NCBI GenBank assembly: GCA_963718355.1
Contig: CAVQZA010000016.1
Coordinates: 236,746 to 300,745 of the forward strand
Reading direction: 5' to 3'
From: CAVQZA01 sp963718355
Lineage (GTDB): Bacteria > Actinomycetota > Thermoleophilia > Gaiellales > Gaiellaceae
DNA length: 64,000 nucleotides
Shown: positions 7,398 to 14,364 of the stretch, piece after piece
Layout: each line of letters opens with the position of its first letter
Numbering within the stretch: the first letter of the stretch is position 1
Translations under genes and position numbers: made by a program
Notes under the pieces: model-generated
The model's input: only the letters and a program-made list of their open reading frames with translations
What the model was told of the DNA's origin: nothing
The model's database searches: none

Positions 7398-8585
7398 CTA
7401 TTCGGCTGTTGTCGCTCTGAGCGGGTCGAACTGAAGGGCCGCTTCACTAATCCGGGCGGTCATGAGGTGGCTGTAGGTATCGAGCGTGATGCTCGCCTTG
7501 GCATGGCCGGCGATCGCTTGAAGCAACCGAATGTCTGCGCCCTCAGCAATCAGGGAGGACACCGCGTAGTGGCGCAAATCATGGAACCGGAAAGACGGCA
7601 GCTTGGCTTTGTCCAGGGCCGTCTTGAACTCGCGCCGCACAAAGTTCCCGGGGTCGAGGGGTGTGCCGATCGTGGACGCGAACACATAGTCGTCCGGGTC
7701 GCTGAACCGTGTCTTGATCTTGCGGGCTAGCAGCACCTTCCGGACCGACTCGAACAGCGGGACGGTTCTTTCACCAGCCGACGTCTTCGTGGTTGAGATT
7801 TCGGCCCCATAGTTCGACTGGCGCACGGTGATGATGCGCTGGTCGAAATCAACGTCCGCCCAGGTCAGCCCAAAGAGCTCGCCGCGCCGTAGCCCGGTCG
7901 CGCTGGCCACCAAGATCGCGTCCTGGGCGTCGGCCTTCGCGGCCTTGATGACGGCTTCGACTTGCTCGCGGGTGGGCGGGACGATCTTGCGCGTCCGCTC
8001 CCGGGCCTCGTTCGGGATCCGGATACGCGCTGCCGGGTTCTGATGGCCGGGAGGAAGTACGCCGTCCTCGATCGCGTCGTTGAACATTCCTGACAGCGGA
8101 GTGAGGGCCGCCCGGATCGAAGAAACGCTCATGCCTTTCTTGCCAGCTTCCTCATCGTCTTTGCTCAACGAGCGAACAACATCGGTGACTTGGCGGCGGG
8201 TGACGGCGGCGAGCTCAACGTCCCCGAGCCCATCGGCCCACACGACCGTCAGTGAGCGGCGGTAGTCCACCAGGACGCGAGGCTTAACGCGGCCGGCGGC
8301 GATGTTGTCGAGCCAGTCGGCCGCATAGTCGTTGAACCTGACGGCCTCAGCCCGGGCCTTCGCCTCTGCCTCTGCCGCTTCGACGTGACGCAATCGCGGC
8401 GACTTCCAATCGAGTAGACCGGCCTTCTTGAGTTCCAGGAGCTCGGCTTCAATCTCGGTGCGGCGCTGCGTTGCTGCCTTGGAGGTCTTGCTCACGGCAC
8501 CGTGGACGGCCTGCATGTGCTGCTTGCCGCTCCCATCCCTGAACTTGATGTAGACCCTGCCGCGCTTCTCTATGATGGCTGCCAT
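7398..8585 (-). CDS. int: Tyrosine-type site-specific integrase
   Basis: This 395-residue tyrosine recombinase integrates and excises the element. The N-terminus has an Arm-type domain (RVYIKFRDGSGKQ), the middle a core-binding SAM-like domain (about 80-180), and the C-terminus the catalytic domain. Active-site residues are visible: Arg233 in GLRRGE, His335 and Arg338 in HDLRHY, His361 in AGHAKAS, and Tyr371 in TYSHL. The start at ATG 8585 follows a GGAGGACGAG ribosome-binding site; the longer frame from 8600 would include that site. The gene lies 151 bases from the tRNA-Gly gene, the probable attachment region. Confidence 0.93.
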   Translation of the reverse strand: MAAIIEKRGRVYIKFRDGSGKQHMQAVHGAVSKTSKAATQRRTEIEAELLELKKAGLLDWKSPRLRHVEAAEAEAKARAEAVRFNDYAADWLDNIAAGRVKPRVLVDYRRSLTVVWADGLGDVELAAVTRRQVTDVVRSLSKDDEEAGKKGMSVSSIRAALTPLSGMFNDAIEDGVLPPGHQNPAARIRIPNEARERTRKIVPPTREQVEAVIKAAKADAQDAILVASATGLRRGELFGLTWADVDFDQRIITVRQSNYGAEISTTKTSAGERTVPLFESVRKVLLARKIKTRFSDPDDYVFASTIGTPLDPGNFVRREFKTALDKAKLPSFRFHDLRHYAVSSLIAEGADIRLLQAIAGHAKASITLDTYSHLMTARISEAALQFDPLRATTAE

Positions 8586-8736
8586 GTTCTCGTCCTCCAT
8601 CCCGTGCTTGGCCCCGAACCAACACGGAGAGCGTACTCCTAATGGTGGACGGATGGTGGACTTTGCAAGTCAGGCCGAGTATGGAAAGGAGGTGGGATTC
8701 ACAAGAAGTCCGGTGTTTGCAGCGTGTTTAACACTC
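8586..8736. other. Probable attachment-site region next to tRNA-Gly
   Basis: This 151-base gap separates the integrase start from the tRNA. It holds a tandem ATGGTGGAC-GG-ATGGTGGAC repeat (8642-8661) and an inverted repeat GTGTTTAACAC (8724-8734) two bases before the tRNA. Either may be an integrase contact. The left copy of the attachment site is not in the window, so the core cannot be defined. Confidence 0.35.
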
Positions 8737-8810
8737 GCGGATGTAGCTCAGTTGGCTAGAGCGTCTGCTTGCCATGCAGAAGGTCGTGGGTTCGAGTCCC
8801 ATCATCCGCT
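8737..8810 (+). tRNA. tRNA-Gly (anticodon GCC)
   Basis: A full cloverleaf is visible: acceptor GCGGATG pairs with CATCCGC, D-arm GCTC...GAGC, anticodon stem TCTGC/GCAGA with loop TTGCCAT giving GCC, and T-arm GTGGG-TTCGAGT-CCCAT. The discriminator base is T and CCA is not encoded. The integrated element ends at or within its 5' side. Confidence 0.95.
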
Positions 8811-8862
8811 TTCAGGAAGCCCGTCAGGCCTCACCCCGCGCGAACTGCGGAATCGTGACGGC

Positions 8863-9243
8863 ATGGCCGTGCTCCACGCGCTCGAGGCGAAGCACTTCCT
8901 CGGGGCGCTTCGTTTCCCCGACCCGGGGGTGGTCAGCGCGGCGGCGAGCGTGGTCGAGGACAGCTCGTGCAGAGACGCTCTGTGCCGGCCTGAGATCTGG
9001 GCGATCTGGCTTCGCGGCGAACCGTCGACCCTGGCTGCCAGGTTCCACCGTGAGCCGCACCGCCCGATCTACTCCGACGACTTACAGGGTTTTTTCGATA
9101 GTCAACTCGCGGCTCGAGCCCCGCTCTACGAGAGAGTCAGCGACTCGGTGATCGATACGGACGGGCTGACCCTGGCTGAGGTTGTCGAGCTCGTTCTGCC
9201 GATCGTCGCCCAGCATCTCGCTGCCGGGTCGCGGCCCGCCTAG
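8863..9243 (+). pseudogene. 3' half of a shikimate-kinase-like gene
   Basis: The 126-residue frame resembles only the C-terminal half of shikimate kinase. It has VVSAAASVVEDSSCRDALC followed by IWAIWLRGEPSTLAARF, the lid HRPIYSDDL, RAPLYERVSDSVIDTDGL and TLAEVVELVLPIVAQHL. The N-terminal nucleotide-binding loop (GxxGxGKS) and the shikimate-binding Asp and Arg are missing, and the tRNA lies where they would be. The open frame continues upstream through the tRNA but is not kinase-like there. A remnant cut by insertion or deletion at the tRNA is the simplest reading. A small stand-alone protein starting at ATG 8863 cannot be excluded. Confidence 0.55.
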
Positions 9244-9267
9244 TCACGGCCGCGCGCGGATCGGCGG

Positions 9268-9273
9268 TACAGT
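9268..9273 (+). promoter_or_regulatory. -10 box (TACAGT) of queF
   Basis: CGGTACAGT ends seven bases before the ATG of queF, which implies transcription starting at or next to the start codon (leaderless mRNA). No good -35 box is seen. Confidence 0.5.
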
Positions 9274-9280
9274 GCATTCC

Positions 9281-9664
9281 ATGGACACCACCGCTCGGTC
9301 GACGGAGTTCGTGGCGCTCGGGCACGCTGGATCCGAGCATTACGCCGGTCTCGAGACGTTTCCCAATCCGGGCGTCTCGCAGGTGGAGATGACGAGCGAC
9401 GAGCTCTCGGCGGTCTGCCCGATCACCGGCCAGGCGGACATGTACGTCGTGACGATCGAGTACCGGCCCGAAGGGCTCTGCCTCGAGTCGAAATCGCTCA
9501 AGCTCTACCTTGCCCGGTACCGGAACGAAGGCATCTTCTGCGAGGGGCTCGCCGTCAAGATCCGTGACGACGTCGCGGAGGCGCTCGAGATCCCGTCCGA
9601 CCGGGCGCGCGTTGCGCTCACACAGAAGGCGCGCGGCGGCATCACCATCACGGCGACCGCCTGA
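9281..9664 (+). CDS. queF: NADPH-dependent 7-cyano-7-deazaguanine reductase
   Basis: This 127-residue protein is a type I (unimodular) QueF, which reduces preQ0 to preQ1 in the pathway to the tRNA base queuosine. The catalytic Cys is in LSAVCPITGQADM (about residue 46), and the family motif ESKSLKLYLARYRNEG (about 71-86) binds NADPH and substrate, followed by FCEGLA. Length and motif order fit the family. No queC, queD or queE lies nearby, so preQ0 must come from elsewhere. The start ATG 9281 is set by the adjacent -10 box and homology; an in-frame upstream start would add low-complexity residues. Confidence 0.9.
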   Translation: MDTTARSTEFVALGHAGSEHYAGLETFPNPGVSQVEMTSDELSAVCPITGQADMYVVTIEYRPEGLCLESKSLKLYLARYRNEGIFCEGLAVKIRDDVAEALEIPSDRARVALTQKARGGITITATA

Positions 9665-9669
9665 GCCCC

Positions 9670-9915
9670 TCAGTCGCGCCGGTCGTCTCCTGAACGGCGC
9701 TCGGCGCCCGAGCGGCGTTCGCCCTCGAGCGGCGCCGTTCCGTCCTGTGAGCGGCGATCCATCCCCGAGCGGCGGTCGCGGCTCACGCGCCGGTCGACGG
9801 CGGCCTGCTCCGCTTTGCTGCGCCGAAGTCCGAGGTGCCGCACCGCGACCGCGACGCCGACGCCGGCTGCGATCACCGCAGTGACAGGACGAGCGTGGAA
9901 CCGAATGCGCCGCAT
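9670..9915 (-). CDS. Small membrane-anchored protein with Arg-rich repeats
   Basis: This 81-residue protein starts at ATG 9915 (MRRIRFHARPVTAVIAAGVG). It has one hydrophobic segment (about 11-24), then a tail built of repeated D/E-R-R-S-G units (DRRSGMDRRS, GERRSGAERRSGDDRR). The tail alternates acid and arginine and would be highly polar and disordered in the cytoplasm. The gene is convergent with queF, six bases beyond its stop. No family or function is recognised. Confidence 0.5.
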   Translation of the reverse strand: MRRIRFHARPVTAVIAAGVGVAVAVRHLGLRRSKAEQAAVDRRVSRDRRSGMDRRSQDGTAPLEGERRSGAERRSGDDRRD

Positions 9916-9998
9916 GGGCTGACTGTCTGCCCGCCGCACACTCTTGTCAAGCTCGTAAACACGTCGTACGGTTCCTGCGATCCCGACAAGGAGGAATC

Positions 9999-10286
9999 AT
10001 GTTCGCACGCATAGCCACATTCGAGGGCGGCGATCCGAGCGGATTCGACGAGATGGCCACTGAGATGAGCGCGGGCGGGCCGCCCGAAGGCGTTCCGGCG
10101 ACGGGCTTCTTCTTCCTCGTCGACCGCGAGACGGGCAAGTCGCTCGGCATCGTGCTCTTCGACAGCGAGGCCGACCTCGAGACAGGAAGCGCCGCGCTCG
10201 ACGCGATGTCGCCGCCGGTGGACGGCGTAATGGGTCGTCGCACCTCCGTCGAGACGTGCGAAGTGGCGTTCCACATGGCGCCCTAG
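9999..10286 (+). CDS. Small ferredoxin-fold (ABM/Dabb-like) protein
   Basis: This 95-residue protein starts MFARIATFEGGDPSGFDEMA and contains GFFFLVDRETGKSLGIVLFDSEADLETGSAALD. This is the strand-helix-strand-strand-helix order of dimeric alpha-beta barrel proteins such as antibiotic-biosynthesis-monooxygenase-like domains. A strong AGGAGG site lies 6 bases before the ATG. Homologues are common in Actinobacteria as stand-alone genes; no active-site residue can be assigned. It overlaps the convergent gene at its 3' end by four bases. Confidence 0.7.
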   Translation: MFARIATFEGGDPSGFDEMATEMSAGGPPEGVPATGFFFLVDRETGKSLGIVLFDSEADLETGSAALDAMSPPVDGVMGRRTSVETCEVAFHMAP

Positions 10287-10600
10287 TCCCCGGCCAGCTC
10301 CTCGACGAGTAGGCCGCACGCAAAGGCGCGCCACGCGAGCTCCGGCTCGGCGAGGAGGAGCTCCGCGCCGTCGATCGACCTGAGCCCGGCGAGCAGCGCC
10401 TCGCGGCGCTCGGGCGTGTCGAGCTCCTCGGCGAGCGCCGTCACCGCACGGCCGTCGAGCTCGACCCCACGCCGCGGGTCGCCACCGGAGGCGAGCAGCA
10501 GCAGCGAGCGTCGCAGTGCGCCGCGCAGCTCGTCCTCTTCCAGCGGCACCTCGCGGCCGGCGTGCCAGGCGACGGCGACGAGCTCCTCAGCGTCCGTCAC
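10283..10600 (-). CDS. Conserved hypothetical helical protein
   Basis: This 105-residue protein starts at GTG 10600 (VTDAEELVAVAWHAGREVPL). It is almost wholly alpha-helical and acidic, with Leu-rich helices (ELRGALRRSLLLLASGG, RREALLAGLRSIDGAELLLA). No domain is recognised. Its start overlaps the end of the zinc-ribbon gene by 14 bases, so the two are probably translated together. The frame upstream of the GTG is an artefact of that overlap. Confidence 0.6.
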   Translation of the reverse strand: MTDAEELVAVAWHAGREVPLEEDELRGALRRSLLLLASGGDPRRGVELDGRAVTALAEELDTPERREALLAGLRSIDGAELLLAEPELAWRAFACGLLVEELAGD

Positions 10601-10742
10601 AGTGCTCTGCCGTCGCTCCCTCGCAGCAGCCGATCTTGAACCGGCACCGCGGGCACTGCCAGGTCTGGTGGCGCCACTCCATCGGCGCGCTGCAGCGCAG
10701 GCAGCGCTCGACATACGACTCCTGCTGCGGCTTCGACGTCAC
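10587..10742 (-). CDS. Small zinc-ribbon protein
   Basis: This 51-residue protein (GTG start at 10742) has the pattern CLRCSAPMEWRHQTWQCPRC, two CxxC knuckles 14 residues apart, then CC and a final Cys. This is a classic zinc ribbon. The GTG overlaps the stop of the membrane-protein gene (GTGA), and its own stop overlaps the next gene. It may act as an RNA, DNA or protein adaptor; the partner is unknown. Confidence 0.7.
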   Translation of the reverse strand: MTSKPQQESYVERCLRCSAPMEWRHQTWQCPRCRFKIGCCEGATAEHCDGR

Positions 10743-11419
10743 CCGAGGATGTTCACCGCCCGCGCCGCGCAGAGGAGGATCGTCATCGCCGAGACCCCGG
10801 ACTCGATCAGCATCAGCAGCTTCGCCCGCCGGGTCAGCGGCATCGCGTCGGTCGGGCTGAAGGCGATCGAGTTCGTGAACGAGACATAGACGTAGTCGAC
10901 GAGGTGGGTGCGCCAGCCCGGCTCGGCGAGCTGCGGGTTCTCGAGCTGTGGGAACTGGAAATCGTGGGGCGGCGGATCCGCCTGCACGCGCCGGACCGGG
11001 CCGCCCTGGTCCACGGCCCAGAACCAGAGGCCGAAGATCATCACGTTCGTGCTCCAGATCACGATCGCCTTGAGCAGAAGCTGCGCGCCGCTCTTCTCGT
11101 GGCCGCTCAGGAGCGCGCCGATCAGCGTGGCCAGCGCGAGCGCGTTGCCGATGCTGATGATCGCGAAGAGCGTGATCGCGACCATGCGTCGCCTGCCGCT
11201 CTCGACCAGCGCGCGGTGCGGGCGGCTCCAGGAGAGGGAGATGAACAGGACCGTCTCGGGCACGATCAGGATCAGCCACACCCACCAGGGCAGGGTCCAG
11301 AGCTTCCAGCCCTGGTTCAGGCTCACGATCGCGATCACGAGCTGGAGCAGGATCACGATCAGGACGGCCGGTGCGGCCTCCCAGCGTGACTCGACCTCTT
11401 CCTGGTGGAGGTTGCTCAC
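10739..11419 (-). CDS. DUF1345-like/ion-channel-like multi-pass membrane protein
   Basis: This 226-residue protein has about five hydrophobic segments (VLIVILLQLVIAIVSL, VWLILIVPETVLFISL, MVAITLFAIISIGNALALA, IVIWSTNVMIFGLWFWA, LMLIESGVSAMTILLCAARA). The C-terminal stretch YVYVSFTNSIAFSPTDAMPL followed by TRRAKLLMLIES resembles the conserved end of DUF1345-type membrane proteins, which also looks like an ion-channel pore helix. It heads a three-gene operon with the zinc ribbon and 10283-10600. Transport function is inferred only. Confidence 0.65.
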   Translation of the reverse strand: MSNLHQEEVESRWEAAPAVLIVILLQLVIAIVSLNQGWKLWTLPWWVWLILIVPETVLFISLSWSRPHRALVESGRRRMVAITLFAIISIGNALALATLIGALLSGHEKSGAQLLLKAIVIWSTNVMIFGLWFWAVDQGGPVRRVQADPPPHDFQFPQLENPQLAEPGWRTHLVDYVYVSFTNSIAFSPTDAMPLTRRAKLLMLIESGVSAMTILLCAARAVNILG

Positions 11420-11428
11420 ACCTCCGAT

Positions 11429-12211
11429 TTACGCAGGCGCCTCGGACGTGAAGTCGTCGAGCAGGATCCAGATCCGCGCCACCTCGACGAACCCGACGCG
11501 CTCGAGGATTGGTCGCGACATCGCGCCGGCCTGGGTGACGAGCACCGGGCTCCCGCGCTCGACCGCGTCGTCCCAGCGCGCCGAGACGAGTGCGCGATAG
11601 GCGCCGCGGCCGCGTGCGTCGGGCGCGGTCGAGCCGCCGTTCAGCGTCACGCCGTGCTCGGTGTAGGTCGAGGTGCCGTGCGCGACGATCCGGCCGTCGA
11701 CGAGCGCGACGAACGTCCGCGCGTTGCCCGAGCTCTGCTCTTCCTCCCAGCCGTTGCGCCACCAGCCTTCGTCCTCCGGCTTCTCGGGCATGCCGAAGGC
11801 GGCGTGGGCGACGCGCTTCGCCTCGACGTACTCCTCGACAGTGAGGGCCGCGCGCGCCTCGACGCCCGGCGGAGGTGGGGGAGGCGGCTCGGCGAGCACC
11901 ATCGCGGCCACGTCGGGGTCTCCGTCGTCGACCATTCCGCGCGCGTAGAGGCGCTCGCGCAGGTCTGCCGGCGTCGCCGAGCTGCCGATCTCCCAGGTGC
12001 ACGCGTGGCGGCCGCGCTCGCGGAGGATCGAGTGCACCTCCTCGACGGTCGAGTCCACGGTCTCCGGCGTGAGGCGGAACCGCTGGACGACGTTGTGCCC
12101 GGGATGGTCGCCCGGGCCCATCCAGAGCACGAAGCGGTCGTTCTCGATCCGCTCGTGCATCGGGCCGAGCGGGCTGTGCGTGTTGGCGTTCTCGGCGAGG
12201 GAGAGCGTCAT
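11429..12211 (-). CDS. GNAT-family N-acetyltransferase (tandem copy 2)
   Basis: From ATG 12211 this encodes 260 residues. The C-terminal half (about 145-260) carries the GNAT fold, with the acetyl-CoA loop STAPDARGRGAYRALVSARW and the late strand RPILERVGFVEVARIWIL. The N-terminal half is a second, degenerate GNAT-like domain (FVLWMGPGDHPGHNVVQRF). It is a diverged copy of the upstream gene: both share NERF/NDRF...GP, RGRGAYRALV and a MSRPIL motif. The start overlaps the upstream stop (ATGA). Substrate unknown. Confidence 0.8.
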   Translation of the reverse strand: MTLSLAENANTHSPLGPMHERIENDRFVLWMGPGDHPGHNVVQRFRLTPETVDSTVEEVHSILRERGRHACTWEIGSSATPADLRERLYARGMVDDGDPDVAAMVLAEPPPPPPPGVEARAALTVEEYVEAKRVAHAAFGMPEKPEDEGWWRNGWEEEQSSGNARTFVALVDGRIVAHGTSTYTEHGVTLNGGSTAPDARGRGAYRALVSARWDDAVERGSPVLVTQAGAMSRPILERVGFVEVARIWILLDDFTSEAPA

Positions 12212-12912
12212 CCGCGGTCCTGGAGCCGGTGGATGAGGCTGACCTCTTCGAAGCCGAGCCGACGGAGGATCGGCCGGGACATCGTGCCGCCCTGCGTGAC
12301 GAAGGCCGGCGTGCCGCGGCGCACGGCCTCGTCCCAGCGAGCGCGTACGAGCGCGCGATAGGCACCGCGCCCGCGCGCCCATTCGGCCGTCACGGCGCCG
12401 AAGCCGGCTCCGCCGAGCGGGCCGTAGGCTCCCGACACAGTGCCGGCGACGCGGCCGTCCAGGCGCGCGACGAAGGTGACGACGATCCCGGCGTCCCGCT
12501 CGGCGGCGAACTCATCTGCGAGGGCCGCGTCGTCCGAGAGCGGGTCGCCGAACGCCTCGTGGCGGAGCTTGGCGGCGGCCTGGTACTCCTCGGCGGTCTC
12601 GACCGGGCCGGCGGTCACGTCGTCGGGCCCGGGCGCGGGCGGCTCCGTGAGCGCCATCGCCATCAGCTCAGCGTCGCCTTCGAGCGGCTCCTGCAACCCG
12701 AGCTGCCTGAGGCTGTCCCACAGCTGCTCGTCCGTGACCCACCACCCGCCGCCGACGTGATCGTGCTCGGCAATGAGGCCTCGCACCTCGGCGAGTAGTG
12801 CCTCGAGCGCGTCCGGCTCGACCCGGACTCGCTGGATCGTGGTGAACCCCGGCGCCGGCCCGAGCAGCAGCGAGAAGCGCTCGTTCTGGACCCGCTGGAA
12901 GCCCGGTGGCAA
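12208..12912 (-). CDS. GNAT-family N-acetyltransferase (tandem copy 1)
   Basis: At 234 residues from a TTG start, this has the same two-part layout as its downstream paralogue. The acetyl-CoA loop is TAEWARGRGAYRALVRARW, and RPILRRLGFEEVSLI follows. The paralogue aligns to residues encoded upstream of the TTG (ELREFAESPTAYITLPPGF), yet no ATG, GTG or TTG is found there in frame, so the start is uncertain. The gene lies 40 bases after the aminotransferase stop on the same strand and may share its mRNA. Confidence 0.75.
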   Translation of the reverse strand: MPPGFQRVQNERFSLLLGPAPGFTTIQRVRVEPDALEALLAEVRGLIAEHDHVGGGWWVTDEQLWDSLRQLGLQEPLEGDAELMAMALTEPPAPGPDDVTAGPVETAEEYQAAAKLRHEAFGDPLSDDAALADEFAAERDAGIVVTFVARLDGRVAGTVSGAYGPLGGAGFGAVTAEWARGRGAYRALVRARWDEAVRRGTPAFVTQGGTMSRPILRRLGFEEVSLIHRLQDRG

Positions 12913-12952
12913 CGTGATGTACGCCGTCGGGCTTTCCGCGAACTCCCGGAGC

Positions 12953-14308
12953 TCAGGCTTCGTAGTACTCGTCCGCGATCGAGAGCACCTCGTCGAGGAT
13001 CGCCAGGCCTTCGGCGAGCTCCTCGCTCGTGACCGTGAGCGGCGGGCAGACCATGATCACGTTCCAGTGGATCATCAGGTAGAGCCCGCGCTCGAGCCCC
13101 GCCTTCGCGAGGCGCCCGACCGGTGCGGCGGCCTCTCCCGAGGCATTGAAGGGGACGAGCGGCTCGCGGGTCTCGCGGTTCTTGACGAGCTCGAGGCCCC
13201 AGAAGCAGCCGAGCCCGCGCACCTCGCCGATCGACGGATGCTTCGCGGCCAGCGCATCGAGGCCGGCGCGAAACTCCGGCTCCAGCGCCGCTGCGTGCTC
13301 GACGATTCCCTCCTCGCGGAAGGCCTCGATCGACGCGACGGCGGCCGCGCATGCGAGCGGATGGCCGGAGTAGGTGAGCCCGCCGGCGAAAAGCTTGTCC
13401 CTGACCCAGTGGCCGAGCGCCTCCGAGATCACCATCGCGCCGAGCGGCACGTAGCCGGAGTTGATCCCCTTCGCGAGCGTGATGATGTCGGGGACGACGT
13501 CCCAGTGCTCGACCGCGAACCACTTGCCGGTGCGGCCGAAGCCGGCCATCACTTCGTCGGCGATCAGCAGGATTCCATGGCGGTCGCAGACCTCGCGGAT
13601 CGACTGGAGGTAGCCGTCGGGCGGCACGATGATCCCGTTCGTGCCGGTGACCGTCTCGAGGATCACCGCGGCGACGGTGTGCGCGCCCTCGTACTGGAGG
13701 ATCTCCTCGAGGTGCGGCGCACCGGTGCAGACCGGGCACGGATCGGGATGGCCGGCGGGACAGCGATAGGTGTACGGGTCGAACATCCGCACGACGCCGG
13801 GGATTCCCGGCTCGGCGGGCCAGCGGCGCGGGTCGCCGGTGAGCGTGATCGCGCCGGCCGTGGCGCCGTGGTAGCTGCGGTAGCGCGCGATGATCTTCTG
13901 GCGTCCGGTCGCCCAGCGCGCGAGCTTGATCGCGTTCTCGTTCGCCTCGGCGCCGCCGTTCGTGAAGAACGCCATCGAGAGGTCGCCGGGCGTGACCTCG
14001 GCGAGCATCCGGGCCAGCGTCGAGCGCGGCTCGGTCGCCATCGGCGGGCCGATCGTGCAGAGCTTGTCGGCCTGCTCCTTGATCGCGGCGATGATCTTCG
14101 GATGCTGGTAGCCGATCGAGACGTTGACGAGCTGCGAGGCGAAGTCGAGATAGCGCTTGCCGTCGTAGTCCCAGAAGTAGCGTCCCTCCGCGCCCGCGAC
14201 GGGGAGCGGATTGAGCTGGTTCTGGACGCTCCACGAGTGGAGGACGAACTCCTTGGCCTCGCGCTGGACGCGCTGGCCCTCTGCTGCGCTGCTCTCTGTG
14301 GTCGCCAT
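12953..14308 (-). CDS. Class III aminotransferase (beta-alanine/omega-amino acid type)
   Basis: This 451-residue PLP enzyme has Asp251 in LLIADEVMAGFGRTG and the Schiff-base Lys280 in ITLAKGINSGY. Other landmarks are FFTNGGAEANENAIKLAR and YRSYHGATAGAITLTGD. A Cys-rich insert (YRCPAGHPDPCPVC, about 181-194) is seen in taurine- and omega-amino-acid-type members. Next to a malonate-semialdehyde dehydrogenase and dihydropyrimidinase, the likely reaction is beta-alanine + pyruvate (or 2-oxoglutarate) to malonate semialdehyde. Taurine or GABA remain alternatives. The -10 box TAGGAT ends six bases before the ATG. Confidence 0.85.
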   Translation of the reverse strand: MATTESSAAEGQRVQREAKEFVLHSWSVQNQLNPLPVAGAEGRYFWDYDGKRYLDFASQLVNVSIGYQHPKIIAAIKEQADKLCTIGPPMATEPRSTLARMLAEVTPGDLSMAFFTNGGAEANENAIKLARWATGRQKIIARYRSYHGATAGAITLTGDPRRWPAEPGIPGVVRMFDPYTYRCPAGHPDPCPVCTGAPHLEEILQYEGAHTVAAVILETVTGTNGIIVPPDGYLQSIREVCDRHGILLIADEVMAGFGRTGKWFAVEHWDVVPDIITLAKGINSGYVPLGAMVISEALGHWVRDKLFAGGLTYSGHPLACAAAVASIEAFREEGIVEHAAALEPEFRAGLDALAAKHPSIGEVRGLGCFWGLELVKNRETREPLVPFNASGEAAAPVGRLAKAGLERGLYLMIHWNVIMVCPPLTVTSEELAEGLAILDEVLSIADEYYEA

Positions 14309-14364
14309 GCCCGGATCCTACTCCGTGCGCGGTACGCTCTCCGGGACACTTTGAGGAGGATGAG
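14309..14364. promoter_or_regulatory. Divergent promoter region of aminotransferase and mmsA
   Basis: On the minus strand TAGGAT (14320-14315) lies six bases before the aminotransferase ATG (leaderless). On the plus strand GGTACGCT (-10 TACGCT, 14333-14338) is followed by a GAGGAGG ribosome-binding site before the mmsA ATG. The two transcripts diverge from one 56-base gap, so they are probably co-regulated. Confidence 0.5.

Noticed and set aside
8572..8862. Open frame continuing upstream of the kinase-like pseudogene, across the tRNA
   Set aside because: It reads through the tRNA-Gly gene and its residues there match no kinase; it is a coincidence of frame.
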